This document shows positions 46,363-54,610 of a DNA stretch of 64,000 bases, in pieces (the first letter of the stretch is position 1; each line of letters opens with the position of its first letter). The position numbers and the translations under genes were made by a program. Source of the stretch: RGVD01 sp040403075 (GTDB taxonomy: Bacteria; Bacteroidota; Bacteroidia; UKL13-3); the NCBI GenBank assembly GCA_040403075.1, contig JBBALJ010000006.1, forward strand, positions 3,626 to 67,625, given 5' to 3'. The notes beneath the pieces were generated by a model. The model saw only the letters and a list, made by a program, of their open reading frames with translations, was not told where the DNA came from and did not search any database.

Positions 46363-49086
46363 TTAATACTGTATCCATAGATCGCCAGCAGTACCTGATG
46401 TAACTCCAGGTGTGCTTGTGCCATACCTAATTAAGTTTGCACTTGTAGTTGAGTTTCCATTTGTATAAATATTAATTGGGGCGGGTTGACCAACAATGCT
46501 TATTACTGGAACTGATATTGTTCCTGTCCCGCTTATTCTATCAACCAAGAATGTAATAGTTGTCGTAGTTACTGCTGTAACATTTCCTTCTACCCAGTTT
46601 GCAGAGTTTGTTGATTCAGTTACTCTAATTCTAGAACTTGTTGAATAAGCTCCTGTATATGTAGTTGTGAATGTTTTTGACCCAGTACTAATTGGAACTG
46701 TTGTACTTGAATTTGGAACTTGATATCCTGCTCCTGTAGGGCCAGTTACAAAAGATCTTATTCCTGTAACATTAAACGCCCAAGAAGAAAATGTTCCAGA
46801 TCCTTGAGATGCATCAATGGCAACTGATATAGTATAATTTGGGAAAGATCCAGATATTCCGTTAATTTCTCCTTCCATCCATGTTGAAGAGTTTGCAAGT
46901 ATTCTTACTCTTGCTCCGTTTGGATAAGCACCAATGTTATTTGTTGTAAAAGTTAATGTTCCTGAATTAACAATTGTTCTTGTTTGAGTAGAGTTTGTGT
47001 ATCCGTAACCATTTCCTGTTGGTCCCGTTGGACCCGTTGGTCCCGTAGGTCCTCTTGGAATTGTAAAATTAAAAATTGCGTCATTTGCGGTACCTGTTCT
47101 TGTAACAGCTGCAGTTGCAATATTTTCTGGACTTACCGTAACTGTTCCAATTTCTGCTGTTGATCTAGCACCTGTTGGTCCTGTTGGACCAAGAGGTCCT
47201 GGAATTTGGCTAATAGGTCCTGTTGGTCCATAAGGACCTGTTGCACCTGTTGAACCAGTCGGGCCATCTGCACCTGTAGGACCTGCGGGACCTTGAATTA
47301 GTCCAACATTTTTCCAAGACTCTGTTGTTATTTGCCAAATAAATAAAAATCCATTTACTAAATAAGCATCGCCAAATGCACCTGTAACTGGAAGCTCATA
47401 TGTAAAGTTAAAAGAGCCTTTAATATTTAAACCAATACCCTGTGGGCCTGTTTGTCCTCTTAAGCCTGACGCACCTGTTGGTCCCGTTGGACCTGCTGCT
47501 CCAGTTACTGATGCACCAGTTGGACCTGTAGGACCTGTTGAACCAAATTCTGCTGCTGGACCAATTTTTCCTTGTGCACCTGTTGGTCCCGTTGGACCTG
47601 GAGTTGCTGCACCTGTTGGTCCTGTTGGTCCAAGAAATCCGCTTGCCCAAAGTTGAACCCATTGAAAAGTATTTCCGTCATACATCCATGTATACTGAAT
47701 ACCAGTATTAGAATTTACCCAACGGTCACCAATTCCTGGATTTAATGGAGGGTTGGTTGAGAAAGTATAATAACCTGCTCCGTATGGTCCCGTTGAACCT
47801 GTTGGACCCGTTGCTCCTGTGGGACCTGTTGCCCCTGTAGGACCCGTAGGACCTGCAGGTAAAGTAAAATTAAATGTTGCATCATTTGCAGTACCCGTTC
47901 TAGTTACACTTGCAGATGTTCCTGGATTTCCAGTGTTAATTGTTCCAATTGCTATTGTACTTCTAGCACCCGTTGCACCCGTTGGTCCAGTAGGACCTGC
48001 GGGAATTACAAAATTAAATATTGAATCATTAGCAGTTCCAGTATTTGTAATTGATGCTGATGTCCCAGGGTTGCTAGTTGATACTGTTCCTAAAGTTAGT
48101 GTGCTTCTTGAACCTGTTGGTCCTTGAATACCTTGTGGAATAGAAAAATTAAATACAGAATCATTTGCATTGCCAGTGTTTGTAACAGTAACTGCAGAGC
48201 CAGGATTTCCTGTTACTATGTTTCCAATTTGTATTGTGCTACGTGCACCTGTTGATCCCGTTGGACCTTGAATAACTCCAGCACTTGCCCAATAATTTGT
48301 TGTTGGACTCCAAACATATAACTCGCCAAGAATTAAATATGAATCACCAATTGATCCAGTTGGGTGTGCTGCTGCTAATGCTGCAAGACTTGGATAACTT
48401 CCAATGATTACAAGTCCACGTCCTTCTGAACCTGTAGGGCCTGTTGATCCTTGTGATCCTGTTGGACCTGTTACGGTTGATGGAAAACCTTGAAAACCAC
48501 GAGGTCCTGTTGAACCTGTTGGACCTGTAGGTCCTTGAATATTTCCAACGTTGACCCAAGTACTTGATTGAGGATTCCATACTTCTAAAGTTCCATCTTC
48601 AAGTATGTATGCATCACCTAAGTTACCATTTGGATGTGCTGCTACAAGTGCAGCATGAGTTAAATATTCTCCAAGTATGTTTGTTGCTGCACCTTGTGCA
48701 CCAGTAGCACCTGTTGGTCCTGTTATACCTCTGATACCTTGTGGGCCTGTTGGTCCAGTAACTGTGGAAGCTGCTCCAATATTTCCTTGAACACCTTGTG
48801 GACCCTGAATACCTGCGGGTCCAGTTGAACCTGTAGGGCCTGCAATACCAGAAGTACCTGTTGGTCCTGTTGGACCAGTGGGTGCATTAAGTGCAACATT
48901 TCTTATTTTATAATCAAGAGAATTTGGATCAGTAGAACCATCAACACCAACTTTTATTTCAAGTGCTTCAATTGCATCATTAGCATTTGAGTGTTCCGTG
49001 GAATGGCGTACTTCATCGTCTGCTAAGGTATTAGCAGGTGTTGGATTAATTAGATTGTCTAGTTCATCAGGAAAATTGGTAGCCAT
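46363..49086 (-). CDS. collagen-like tail fibre protein
   Basis: A 907-residue protein. After an 80-residue N-terminal part (MATNFPDELDNLINPTPANT) comes a long mosaic of Gly-Pro-Thr triplets (GPTGPTGPTG) that should form a collagen-type triple helix. Two globular repeats interrupt it: three copies of a ~45-residue unit with GDAYIL and W-x-N-V/A-G, and five copies of an ST-x2-IG, NPG, TGTANDxxFNF unit. The C-terminus (about 700-907) is beta-rich. An extended -10 lies 8 nt before the ATG, so the transcript may be nearly leaderless. Probably a trimeric adsorption fibre. Confidence 0.88.
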   Translation of the reverse strand: MATNFPDELDNLINPTPANTLADDEVRHSTEHSNANDAIEALEIKVGVDGSTDPNSLDYKIRNVALNAPTGPTGPTGTSGIAGPTGSTGPAGIQGPQGVQGNIGAASTVTGPTGPQGIRGITGPTGATGAQGAATNILGEYLTHAALVAAHPNGNLGDAYILEDGTLEVWNPQSSTWVNVGNIQGPTGPTGSTGPRGFQGFPSTVTGPTGSQGSTGPTGSEGRGLVIIGSYPSLAALAAAHPTGSIGDSYLILGELYVWSPTTNYWASAGVIQGPTGSTGARSTIQIGNIVTGNPGSAVTVTNTGNANDSVFNFSIPQGIQGPTGSRSTLTLGTVSTSNPGTSASITNTGTANDSIFNFVIPAGPTGPTGATGARSTIAIGTINTGNPGTSASVTRTGTANDATFNFTLPAGPTGPTGATGPTGATGPTGSTGPYGAGYYTFSTNPPLNPGIGDRWVNSNTGIQYTWMYDGNTFQWVQLWASGFLGPTGPTGAATPGPTGPTGAQGKIGPAAEFGSTGPTGPTGASVTGAAGPTGPTGASGLRGQTGPQGIGLNIKGSFNFTYELPVTGAFGDAYLVNGFLFIWQITTESWKNVGLIQGPAGPTGADGPTGSTGATGPYGPTGPISQIPGPLGPTGPTGARSTAEIGTVTVSPENIATAAVTRTGTANDAIFNFTIPRGPTGPTGPTGPTGNGYGYTNSTQTRTIVNSGTLTFTTNNIGAYPNGARVRILANSSTWMEGEINGISGSFPNYTISVAIDASQGSGTFSSWAFNVTGIRSFVTGPTGAGYQVPNSSTTVPISTGSKTFTTTYTGAYSTSSRIRVTESTNSANWVEGNVTAVTTTTITFLVDRISGTGTISVPVISIVGQPAPINIYTNGNSTTSANLIRYGTSTPGVTSGTAGDLWIQY
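46980..48870 (-). repeat. collagen-like Gly-Pro-Thr repeat tract
   Basis: In-frame triplets encoding G-P-T/Q/A recur across this stretch of the collagen-like gene, in runs of 3-9 triplets separated by globular repeats. They are DNA-level repeats (for example CCTGTTGGTCC on the plus strand), likely to recombine. Confidence 0.8.
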
Positions 49087-49094
49087 ATATGCTC

Positions 49095-49103
49095 ATTATA
49101 GCA
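49095..49103 (-). promoter_or_regulatory. extended -10 promoter candidate, collagen-like fibre gene
   Basis: TGC TATAAT on the minus strand ends 8 nt from the ATG at 49086; transcription would start about 2 nt before the ATG. No Shine-Dalgarno is present, consistent with a leaderless message. Confidence 0.5.
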
Positions 49104-49105
49104 AA

Positions 49106-50158
49106 CTAAGCGGGAAAAGCATCAAGACAGAATTGAAGGTTTAGCTTTAGCCTTTCATCATTTGGGTTAAGCTCTATTGCCTTCTCTGCGTATTTAATAC
49201 ACTTAGAATCTTTAAGGTTATATGCTGCAATTGCTGCATAATCATAAGGGGTTTCTCCCCAAGCCTTATCTTCACATAGGTATTCAAGTGGTTTTACTCT
49301 AATATTTAGGGCGGACTCACAAACATCTAAACACTCCCGCCACATGTTGTTAAGATAATAAAGTTCGGCTAAATCAACGTAAGGCTCTCTTCTTTCTGGA
49401 GACTCTGTTATTGAACTTTTTAGCCAATTTATTTTTTGATCAAAATCTAATGACATCTGAGATAGATATCTCATAGCCCAGGAACGTTCTGCATTCCATG
49501 TAGAAATAGTTAAATATCTTTTTAGTTCTTTAGCAGCTTTTTCATATTGTCCATAAAAAAATAATTCACGACCATAATAAAATGCATTTCTGTCGTTGTA
49601 TGGATCTTCTTTAACTGAAACTTCAAGTAAAGGCAGGTATGAAGTTCTTGGCTTTGTATTATCTGCATGATGGTGGATTTCTAAATCTACCCATCCTGTA
49701 ATTTCTTGTATTCTATCTCCGTACATTACTTCATGTACGGGATGCTTCCAAATATAACCTTGTCTTAAATGGATTTTATCTCCAGAGTATTGTAGCCCAG
49801 GTGATCCGTCTTCTTTCCAATTCCAAGTATATTTATATCTAGGTCTAGTAACACCTGGCTCTGCTCTTTCAAGATGTTCTCTCCAACCTTCGGTTAAGAC
49901 TTCATCCATATCTAACGCAATACAATAATCAATGTCGGTGGGAATTAAAGAGACTGCTACATTTCTTGCAGTGTCAAATCTCCAAGGCTTAATGCCAACA
50001 TTAAATACATTTATGCCTAATGCTCTAGCTTTTTCAACTGTACCATCTGTAGAACCAGTATCTGCTATTAAAAGATAGTCTGCATCCTTTGCAGAGTTAT
50101 ACCATGAGTCAACAAATTGCTCTTCATTAAGAGCAATACAATATACTGCTATTTTCAT
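49106..50158 (-). CDS. family 2-like glycosyltransferase with C-terminal TPR-like region
   Basis: A 350-residue protein. Residues 1-110 are a GT-A fold of GT2 type: AVYCIALNEEQFVDSW, IADTGSTDGTVEKARAL and the metal-binding acidic motif ALDMDEVL. The C-terminal half (about 190-350) consists of helical pairs of TPR kind (YYGRELFFYGQYEKAAKELK; YAEKAIELNPNDERLKLNLQ). AGGAAT precedes the ATG, 8 nt after the nuclease stop. It would transfer a sugar from an activated donor; the acceptor may be a virion fibre or host envelope component, which is inference. Confidence 0.88.
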   Translation of the reverse strand: MKIAVYCIALNEEQFVDSWYNSAKDADYLLIADTGSTDGTVEKARALGINVFNVGIKPWRFDTARNVAVSLIPTDIDYCIALDMDEVLTEGWREHLERAEPGVTRPRYKYTWNWKEDGSPGLQYSGDKIHLRQGYIWKHPVHEVMYGDRIQEITGWVDLEIHHHADNTKPRTSYLPLLEVSVKEDPYNDRNAFYYGRELFFYGQYEKAAKELKRYLTISTWNAERSWAMRYLSQMSLDFDQKINWLKSSITESPERREPYVDLAELYYLNNMWRECLDVCESALNIRVKPLEYLCEDKAWGETPYDYAAIAAYNLKDSKCIKYAEKAIELNPNDERLKLNLQFCLDAFPA

Positions 50159-50166
50159 TTTATTCC

Positions 50167-50553
50167 TTACTTTAGGATTGCTGTTATCTCTGTTTTAGAT
50201 AATTCTTCTTCTGTCCAAATGCCAACTCTTGAGGCACCACCATAGCTTTTAGCAAGATTAAATCTTACAAGCTGATCATTAATGCTTTCTTCTGAATCAA
50301 GATAAATTTTACCAAGGTACCTGCCATATTTGTCTGGCTTTGTAACCTCAAGCTTAACAGTTTTGCCTTCAAGCAAAGACACCATATAAACTTTTAACAC
50401 TTTTCCAAGCGGTGTATTTTTTTCAGGTGCATCAATTCCATTAAGTCTAATTCTTTGCTTATGCCAAACATCAAAGCCTAGATCAATAGATACGTCTACG
50501 GTATCTCCGTCTACTACTTTATCAATCTTTGTATAGTATGTGTATATGCTCAT
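50167..50553 (-). CDS. thermonuclease-like (SNase) nuclease
   Basis: A 128-residue protein, the length of one staphylococcal nuclease domain. Key residues are in place: Asp16 and Asp20 in VVDGDTVDV, Arg36, Asp41 and Glu44 in RIRLNGIDAPE, and Arg78 in DKYGRYLG. The family hydrolyses DNA and RNA with Ca2+. No signal peptide is present, so it should act in the cytoplasm, perhaps in host DNA breakdown for nucleotide supply alongside the neighbouring reductase. An extended -10 lies 6 nt from the ATG. Confidence 0.9.
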   Translation of the reverse strand: MSIYTYYTKIDKVVDGDTVDVSIDLGFDVWHKQRIRLNGIDAPEKNTPLGKVLKVYMVSLLEGKTVKLEVTKPDKYGRYLGKIYLDSEESINDQLVRFNLAKSYGGASRVGIWTEEELSKTEITAILK

Positions 50554-50559
50554 ATAACG

Positions 50560-50568
50560 ATTATACCA
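50560..50568 (-). promoter_or_regulatory. extended -10 promoter candidate, leaderless nuclease gene
   Basis: TGG TATAAT on the minus strand ends 6 nt before the ATG at 50553, which puts the expected transcription start on the A of the ATG. Confidence 0.5.
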
Positions 50569-50569
50569 G

Positions 50570-52501
50570 TTATTGATTTATGTCTACTATTTCACATTCT
50601 CCAGATACACATGCTAACGCTTGTGTTCCAGTGGTTGTGTCTTCTAGTTCATAGAGTGACAAAGCTTTCCAGTCAATTTCTTTTGGCATGCTAGAAAGAA
50701 CTTCTTGATATTCTTCTTTTGTTATTTCTTGATAAGGAGCTTGAACATAAGTATGCTCTGAGTATGGCAAAAATGAAATTCCTGAACATTCATCAAAATA
50801 TTTATAGACCCATGCTCCAACTTCCATCCATTCATCTTCTTTTACAGATACTGTAATTGAAGGTTTATGCTCACACCAATGACGTTGATAAACAAGCCAT
50901 ACTTCAAGTTGTTGAATCGCCGTTAACTTATCTCTAGTAATTGCATGTGCTGGTGCTTTAATTGGAAATGAGAACACATAAGTTTCATTTGGCTTCATAA
51001 CATCATCTTCAGTTGGAATACCTGAATCTTTTAGGAATTGAGAAATTGGATCATTCTTAGAGCCACGTACTGTACGAACATAATAATCTGAATGCCATGC
51101 ATGCATTCCTGAACTTACCCCGACCAATTGGGAAACTGTGCCTGATGGTTTAACACAAGTAATTGCTGCTGAAGAAGGAATCCCAATTTTACCTGCTTCA
51201 GAAATATTTACATCTACTGCTAATTCACGAAGGTTATCAAGAACTGTGCCTAGCTTCTTCAAATCTTCTTGACCTGAAAAAAACTTGTGACCAAATTGAC
51301 CAGTAAGTGAAACTCCAAGGAGTCGCTCTTCTTCTGTATTGTCTTTCCAAATTTTACGGATATATTTAAAGTCTGTAAGTGTTGATTGCCATGTTCCAAG
51401 GATTGTTGCTAATCTTACTTTATTTGCAACATCTTCAACTGAATCATTTTCACGAAGCACTACTTCAGATAGGTTGCAAAACTGATATGGTCTAAGAATA
51501 ATCTCTGAGCATGGGTTTGTACCGTAATGTATTTCTGCGCTACGACGGCCATACTTTGCTGCTTGCTTTTGTGCTGCTGCAACATTATAGATTCCCCGTT
51601 CTCCAGACTTTGAATCATATAGTGATTTCCATTCTGCAATAAACTGTTGCATCTCTGGCTTACGAGAATATGCCACTGAGTTATTAGATAGTGAACGCTG
51701 TGTATTCTTTTCCCACCAGTTACCTGCCTTGGCTTGAGCCATTTCAATATCATTAATATTTGAAAGTGAAATCATTGCAGAACGACGGACTCCACCGACT
51801 ACAACTACTTCTCCAACTTTACACATTAGATCATGCGCTTCAATTGGCTTAAGGTTGCGACCAAGTGCACCTTTAAAAATTTGAACTGAAAAATCAAAAA
51901 GATTAATAAGAGGTTGAGGTCCAGATGAACGACCACCCATTGTTTTAAGACGAGCACCTGCAGGTCTTACTTTGCTAACATCAATTTGTGGAATTTGTCC
52001 TGCCCAAAGTAATGATAAAAATTCACGATAGGCTTTTGCCCATCCTTCTTTAGAATCTCCAACGTGGACTACAGTGCTTGACTTCTCTAAGGTTTCTGGA
52101 AGTGCGGGAAGTTTATTAATGTACTTATACTCAACAGAAAAACCAACACCAGTACCGCACATAAGAATATACATTGCTTCATCAAATGAGCGAGGATTGT
52201 CAACTGGAAGAAAAGCGCAATTATATCCAGATACGTTCTCTCTTTCAAGAGCTGGGCCTGCTGTCATAACCGATCTCATGGATGGCATAACATTTCTGTT
52301 AAATACAGCATCCCTTAATTCTGTTAAAGTTTTAGCATCTGGAGTATAGTCGTGCGATTCTTTTAATTGATTAACCATAAAGTCAAAATATCTGTCTACA
52401 GTCTCTGCCCATGTTTCTCTACGATTTTCTGTTTCTAACCATCTTGCATAGCGAGATAGTGCAATAAAATTTTCATATGGGTTTTGAATAGACTTAGACA
52501 T
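50570..52501 (-). CDS. nrdJ: class II (adenosylcobalamin-dependent) ribonucleotide reductase, monomeric RTPR type
   Basis: A 643-residue protein that would reduce ribonucleotides, probably triphosphates, to deoxyribonucleotides for phage DNA synthesis. Active-site residues align with the Lactobacillus RTPR pattern: Cys95 (SGYNCAFL), Cys331 and Glu333 in NPCSEI, and Cys342 in QFCNLSE, 11 residues after Cys331 as in RTPR. The C-terminal redox pair is Cys631-x4-Cys636. At 643 residues it is shorter than the bacterial enzyme (about 740). GAGGAG precedes the ATG. There is no partner subunit gene nearby, as expected for the monomeric type; host cobalamin supply would be required. Confidence 0.93.
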   Translation of the reverse strand: MSKSIQNPYENFIALSRYARWLETENRRETWAETVDRYFDFMVNQLKESHDYTPDAKTLTELRDAVFNRNVMPSMRSVMTAGPALERENVSGYNCAFLPVDNPRSFDEAMYILMCGTGVGFSVEYKYINKLPALPETLEKSSTVVHVGDSKEGWAKAYREFLSLLWAGQIPQIDVSKVRPAGARLKTMGGRSSGPQPLINLFDFSVQIFKGALGRNLKPIEAHDLMCKVGEVVVVGGVRRSAMISLSNINDIEMAQAKAGNWWEKNTQRSLSNNSVAYSRKPEMQQFIAEWKSLYDSKSGERGIYNVAAAQKQAAKYGRRSAEIHYGTNPCSEIILRPYQFCNLSEVVLRENDSVEDVANKVRLATILGTWQSTLTDFKYIRKIWKDNTEEERLLGVSLTGQFGHKFFSGQEDLKKLGTVLDNLRELAVDVNISEAGKIGIPSSAAITCVKPSGTVSQLVGVSSGMHAWHSDYYVRTVRGSKNDPISQFLKDSGIPTEDDVMKPNETYVFSFPIKAPAHAITRDKLTAIQQLEVWLVYQRHWCEHKPSITVSVKEDEWMEVGAWVYKYFDECSGISFLPYSEHTYVQAPYQEITKEEYQEVLSSMPKEIDWKALSLYELEDTTTGTQALACVSGECEIVDINQ

Positions 52502-52537
52502 TGTTGTTTTTCTCCTCGGTTAATTTAATAGAATCTT

Positions 52538-52546
52538 AGTGTATCA
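52538..52546 (-). promoter_or_regulatory. extended -10 promoter candidate, ribonucleotide reductase
   Basis: TGA TACACT on the minus strand, 36 nt before the ATG at 52501. The flanking sequence (GTGATACACTAAG) resembles one half of the divergent operator at 53,585-53,608, so both may be under the same control. Confidence 0.45.
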
Positions 52547-52556
52547 CACTGGCATT

Positions 52557-53558
52557 CTAAAAATAGTCTTTTTGTATTTCTTTTAATCTCTCAACTGCAG
52601 GTTTAGACACTTTCTTCCAATTGTAATCTCTGTGTATCAAGAATGAGTTTCTATATGCTATGTTTGAATAACTTTCGTAATCCTCTACGGCATCTTTCAT
52701 ATAAAACTTTAATTCTGCATAATTAGGCTTATACATTAATCCTGGATGCGTTGCTGGCCAAGGTGATGTAACTAACTTTGAATATAGTGGCATTGTGATG
52801 TAATTATCATATTCCGCCCACGCTTCTGTACATATTGTTGGTATTCCTTTTGCCATTGCTTGAAGTGGGTTAAAGCCAAACCCCTCCCCCCAGCTAGGAT
52901 AAACAAATACATCGCAAAGATCGTATAAGCCATCCATTTGTTCAACGGTTAGCATACTTTCAATAATTTTTATATTTTTGTATTTAGAATCTGGAGAGCC
53001 AATAACTTCACCACTGTCTTTATCAAAAATTCTTGTTGTGTTCATTCTACTACACTTTAAAACAAGTTCATACTTTGGATTATTTCCATACAAAGCAATA
53101 AAAGCATCTACAACCATTTGCCCGTCTTTTCTAAATGACGGTTCTCCAATATGAAGAAAACGGAATGGGCGGGACTTATTAAATGAGCGTTTCTTAGGAA
53201 TCCATGTATCTAATACGCCATGCTTGTAAACAAAGATCGGTTTATCAGTATGTTTAGCAAACATTTCTTTGCACCATTGAGAAGTTGTCCAGAGTTCATC
53301 TATGTTATCGTCAATAGATTTTTTCCATCCAGGCATTAGCTCAGATGATTCCCAAGGTGTATAACCAATTTTGTATTGATGCTTAGGAAATAAATATTTA
53401 TCTGGTTGTATAAATGCAATTCCAATTTTAGTTTTTGGATCGCCAATTAAACATTGAATACCTTGGTCTTCAAATTGTCTCATCATGTGATACGATGCTT
53501 CACCATACCCCACATATCTATCAGAGTATTCTGGTGCGCCAGTTAAACTTATTTTCAC
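52557..53558 (-). CDS. GT-B glycosyltransferase (GT4-like)
   Basis: Read from the GTG at 53558 the protein has 333 residues and begins MKISLTGAPEYSDRYVGYGE. AGGA lies 6 nt upstream. Upstream ATGs in frame (53564 and 53597) lack a usable Shine-Dalgarno, and 53597 lies above the predicted promoter -10. The N-terminal half is a Rossmann-like acceptor domain. The donor domain has RFLHIGEPSFRKDGQMVV and DVFVYPSWGEGFGFNPLQAM. The usual E-x7-E pair reads E-x7-Q here. Likely moves a sugar to a virion or envelope acceptor. Confidence 0.85.
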   Translation of the reverse strand: MKISLTGAPEYSDRYVGYGEASYHMMRQFEDQGIQCLIGDPKTKIGIAFIQPDKYLFPKHQYKIGYTPWESSELMPGWKKSIDDNIDELWTTSQWCKEMFAKHTDKPIFVYKHGVLDTWIPKKRSFNKSRPFRFLHIGEPSFRKDGQMVVDAFIALYGNNPKYELVLKCSRMNTTRIFDKDSGEVIGSPDSKYKNIKIIESMLTVEQMDGLYDLCDVFVYPSWGEGFGFNPLQAMAKGIPTICTEAWAEYDNYITMPLYSKLVTSPWPATHPGLMYKPNYAELKFYMKDAVEDYESYSNIAYRNSFLIHRDYNWKKVSKPAVERLKEIQKDYF

Positions 53559-53576
53559 TAACATTCCTAACGCTTG

Positions 53577-53605
53577 TTGATTTTCTAAGTATATCATGAT
53601 ACACT
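53577..53605 (+). promoter_or_regulatory. plus-strand promoter of the transglycosylase operon
   Basis: TTGATT, a 17-nt spacer and TACACT, with TG one base before the -10, lie 34 nt before the ATG at 53640. The AGGAGG of that gene follows. The -10 falls in the right arm of the 24-bp palindrome. Confidence 0.55.
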
Positions 53606-53608
53606 TAG
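53585..53608. promoter_or_regulatory. 24-bp operator-like palindrome between divergent operons
   Basis: CTAAGT and ACTTAG flank the 10-bp palindrome TATCATGATA, with a single asymmetric base pair on each side. The left arm covers a minus-strand extended -10 (TGA TATACT at 53,588-53,593) and the right arm a plus-strand one (TGA TACACT). A dimeric repressor or switch protein bound here would block both operons. Confidence 0.65.
53588..53596 (-). promoter_or_regulatory. minus-strand promoter of the glycosyltransferase/reductase operon
   Basis: TGA TATACT on the minus strand, 29 nt before the GTG at 53558. No good -35. It overlaps the palindromic operator and explains why the ATG at 53597 is not used. 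Confidence 0.5.
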
Positions 53609-53639
53609 TATTACTACTCTTGCCCCCAGGAGGTTCAAA

Positions 53640-54380
53640 ATGAATAATGAGAACATAGCAAGGACAAAGATAAATACAGCAGTAATTTGGGCTAGAACTA
53701 CGTGGACTATGATATTTGTGATGATTATCACATTATTTGGTCACGGAACTCCAGTTGCAAATGCTGAAATGAAGGAAACAATGGTGTATAATAAATATAT
53801 ATTATATATTAATAAATATAATAATTTAGTTAATATAAAAAATATAATTAATATAGATTATAATAACTATATTAATAAAGAAAAGAAAAAAAATCAAAGA
53901 ACAAGTAAACTTAAAACTGTTTATTTAATTAATGATTTGACTTCTAGTGACACTTTTGAAATGCCCGCATATAGCAAAATGCTAAATTTAAAAACTGCAA
54001 GAGTAGACAATCGGGTAATAATATCAAGACTGGCAAATGCCATCAAGTCCCAGGAAACTGGGGGAGCAGGTGCGTATTATCGCAAGTCTTATTCCAGCAG
54101 TGCATGTGGTGCTTACCAATACATGCCTTCAACATGGAATAACTTTATGGGGTATAAAAATGCTTGTCACGCCCCAGAATGGATTCAGGATCTAAGAATG
54201 ATAGGTGAATTAAAATCGTCTTTCAAGAAGTACGGTTCCTGGGACAAGGCTGTGGCAGCACATCTATCCCCTGCAAAGGCTAGAGACAAAAAACTGTGGA
54301 ACAAAAAAATCCATGGCAACCCTACCATTGCAGAATATGTTAAATCAGTGTTCGACAAGGCAAACTTGGCACTCGCATGA
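53640..54380 (+). CDS. secreted lytic transglycosylase-like protein
   Basis: A 246-residue protein with strong AGGAGG before the ATG. Residues 18-34 are a hydrophobic signal segment and ANA-E (40-43) a likely cleavage site. The C-terminal domain has the catalytic-type Glu139 in SQETGG and GAYQYMPSTW (157-166), as in SLT lytic transglycosylases. Between signal and domain lies an Asn/Ile/Tyr/Lys-rich stretch (residues about 48-90) of extreme AT content that looks inserted. It could open peptidoglycan early, for superinfection control or as an accessory lysin. First gene of the plus-strand operon. Confidence 0.8.
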   Translation: MNNENIARTKINTAVIWARTTWTMIFVMIITLFGHGTPVANAEMKETMVYNKYILYINKYNNLVNIKNIINIDYNNYINKEKKKNQRTSKLKTVYLINDLTSSDTFEMPAYSKMLNLKTARVDNRVIISRLANAIKSQETGGAGAYYRKSYSSSACGAYQYMPSTWNNFMGYKNACHAPEWIQDLRMIGELKSSFKKYGSWDKAVAAHLSPAKARDKKLWNKKIHGNPTIAEYVKSVFDKANLALA

Positions 54381-54610
54381 TGCTTCAAGTTTTTTCAGAA
54401 TACTTACAAATGGCGCAGGCGGGGAAGCTAGACTTCCTCGCCTGTCCTATGCATATAGAAGATAAACCAGCAGTCTTTCCATTGCTACATAAGGAAGATG
54501 GAAACAAAGTTGTGTTATACTGTTTAGCATGTAGTTATAAGAACATTGCTGGACAACAGCTATATGAGAATATCAAAGAAAAAATTAGGAGGGTCAATAA
54601 TGAACTATGA
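54377..54610 (+). CDS. small Cys/His protein, putative zinc-binding
   Basis: A 77-residue protein, MMLQVFSEYLQMAQAGKLDF. It has Cys23-P-M-His26 and Cys49-L-A-Cys52, a spacing compatible with one zinc-ribbon site. The start overlaps the transglycosylase stop (ATGA), so the genes are coupled. Function unknown. Confidence 0.7.
   Translation: MMLQVFSEYLQMAQAGKLDFLACPMHIEDKPAVFPLLHKEDGNKVVLYCLACSYKNIAGQQLYENIKEKIRRVNNEL

Noticed and set aside
53559..53597. Longer start for the GT-B glycosyltransferase at ATG 53597
   Set aside because: That ATG lies upstream of the predicted -10 on the minus strand and has no ribosome binding site, whereas GTG 53558 has AGGA at 6 nt.
25742..53640. Search for a large terminase upstream of the portal
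   Set aside because: No Walker A/B plus nuclease pattern was seen in any large frame; the frames there are repetitive structural proteins and metabolic genes.
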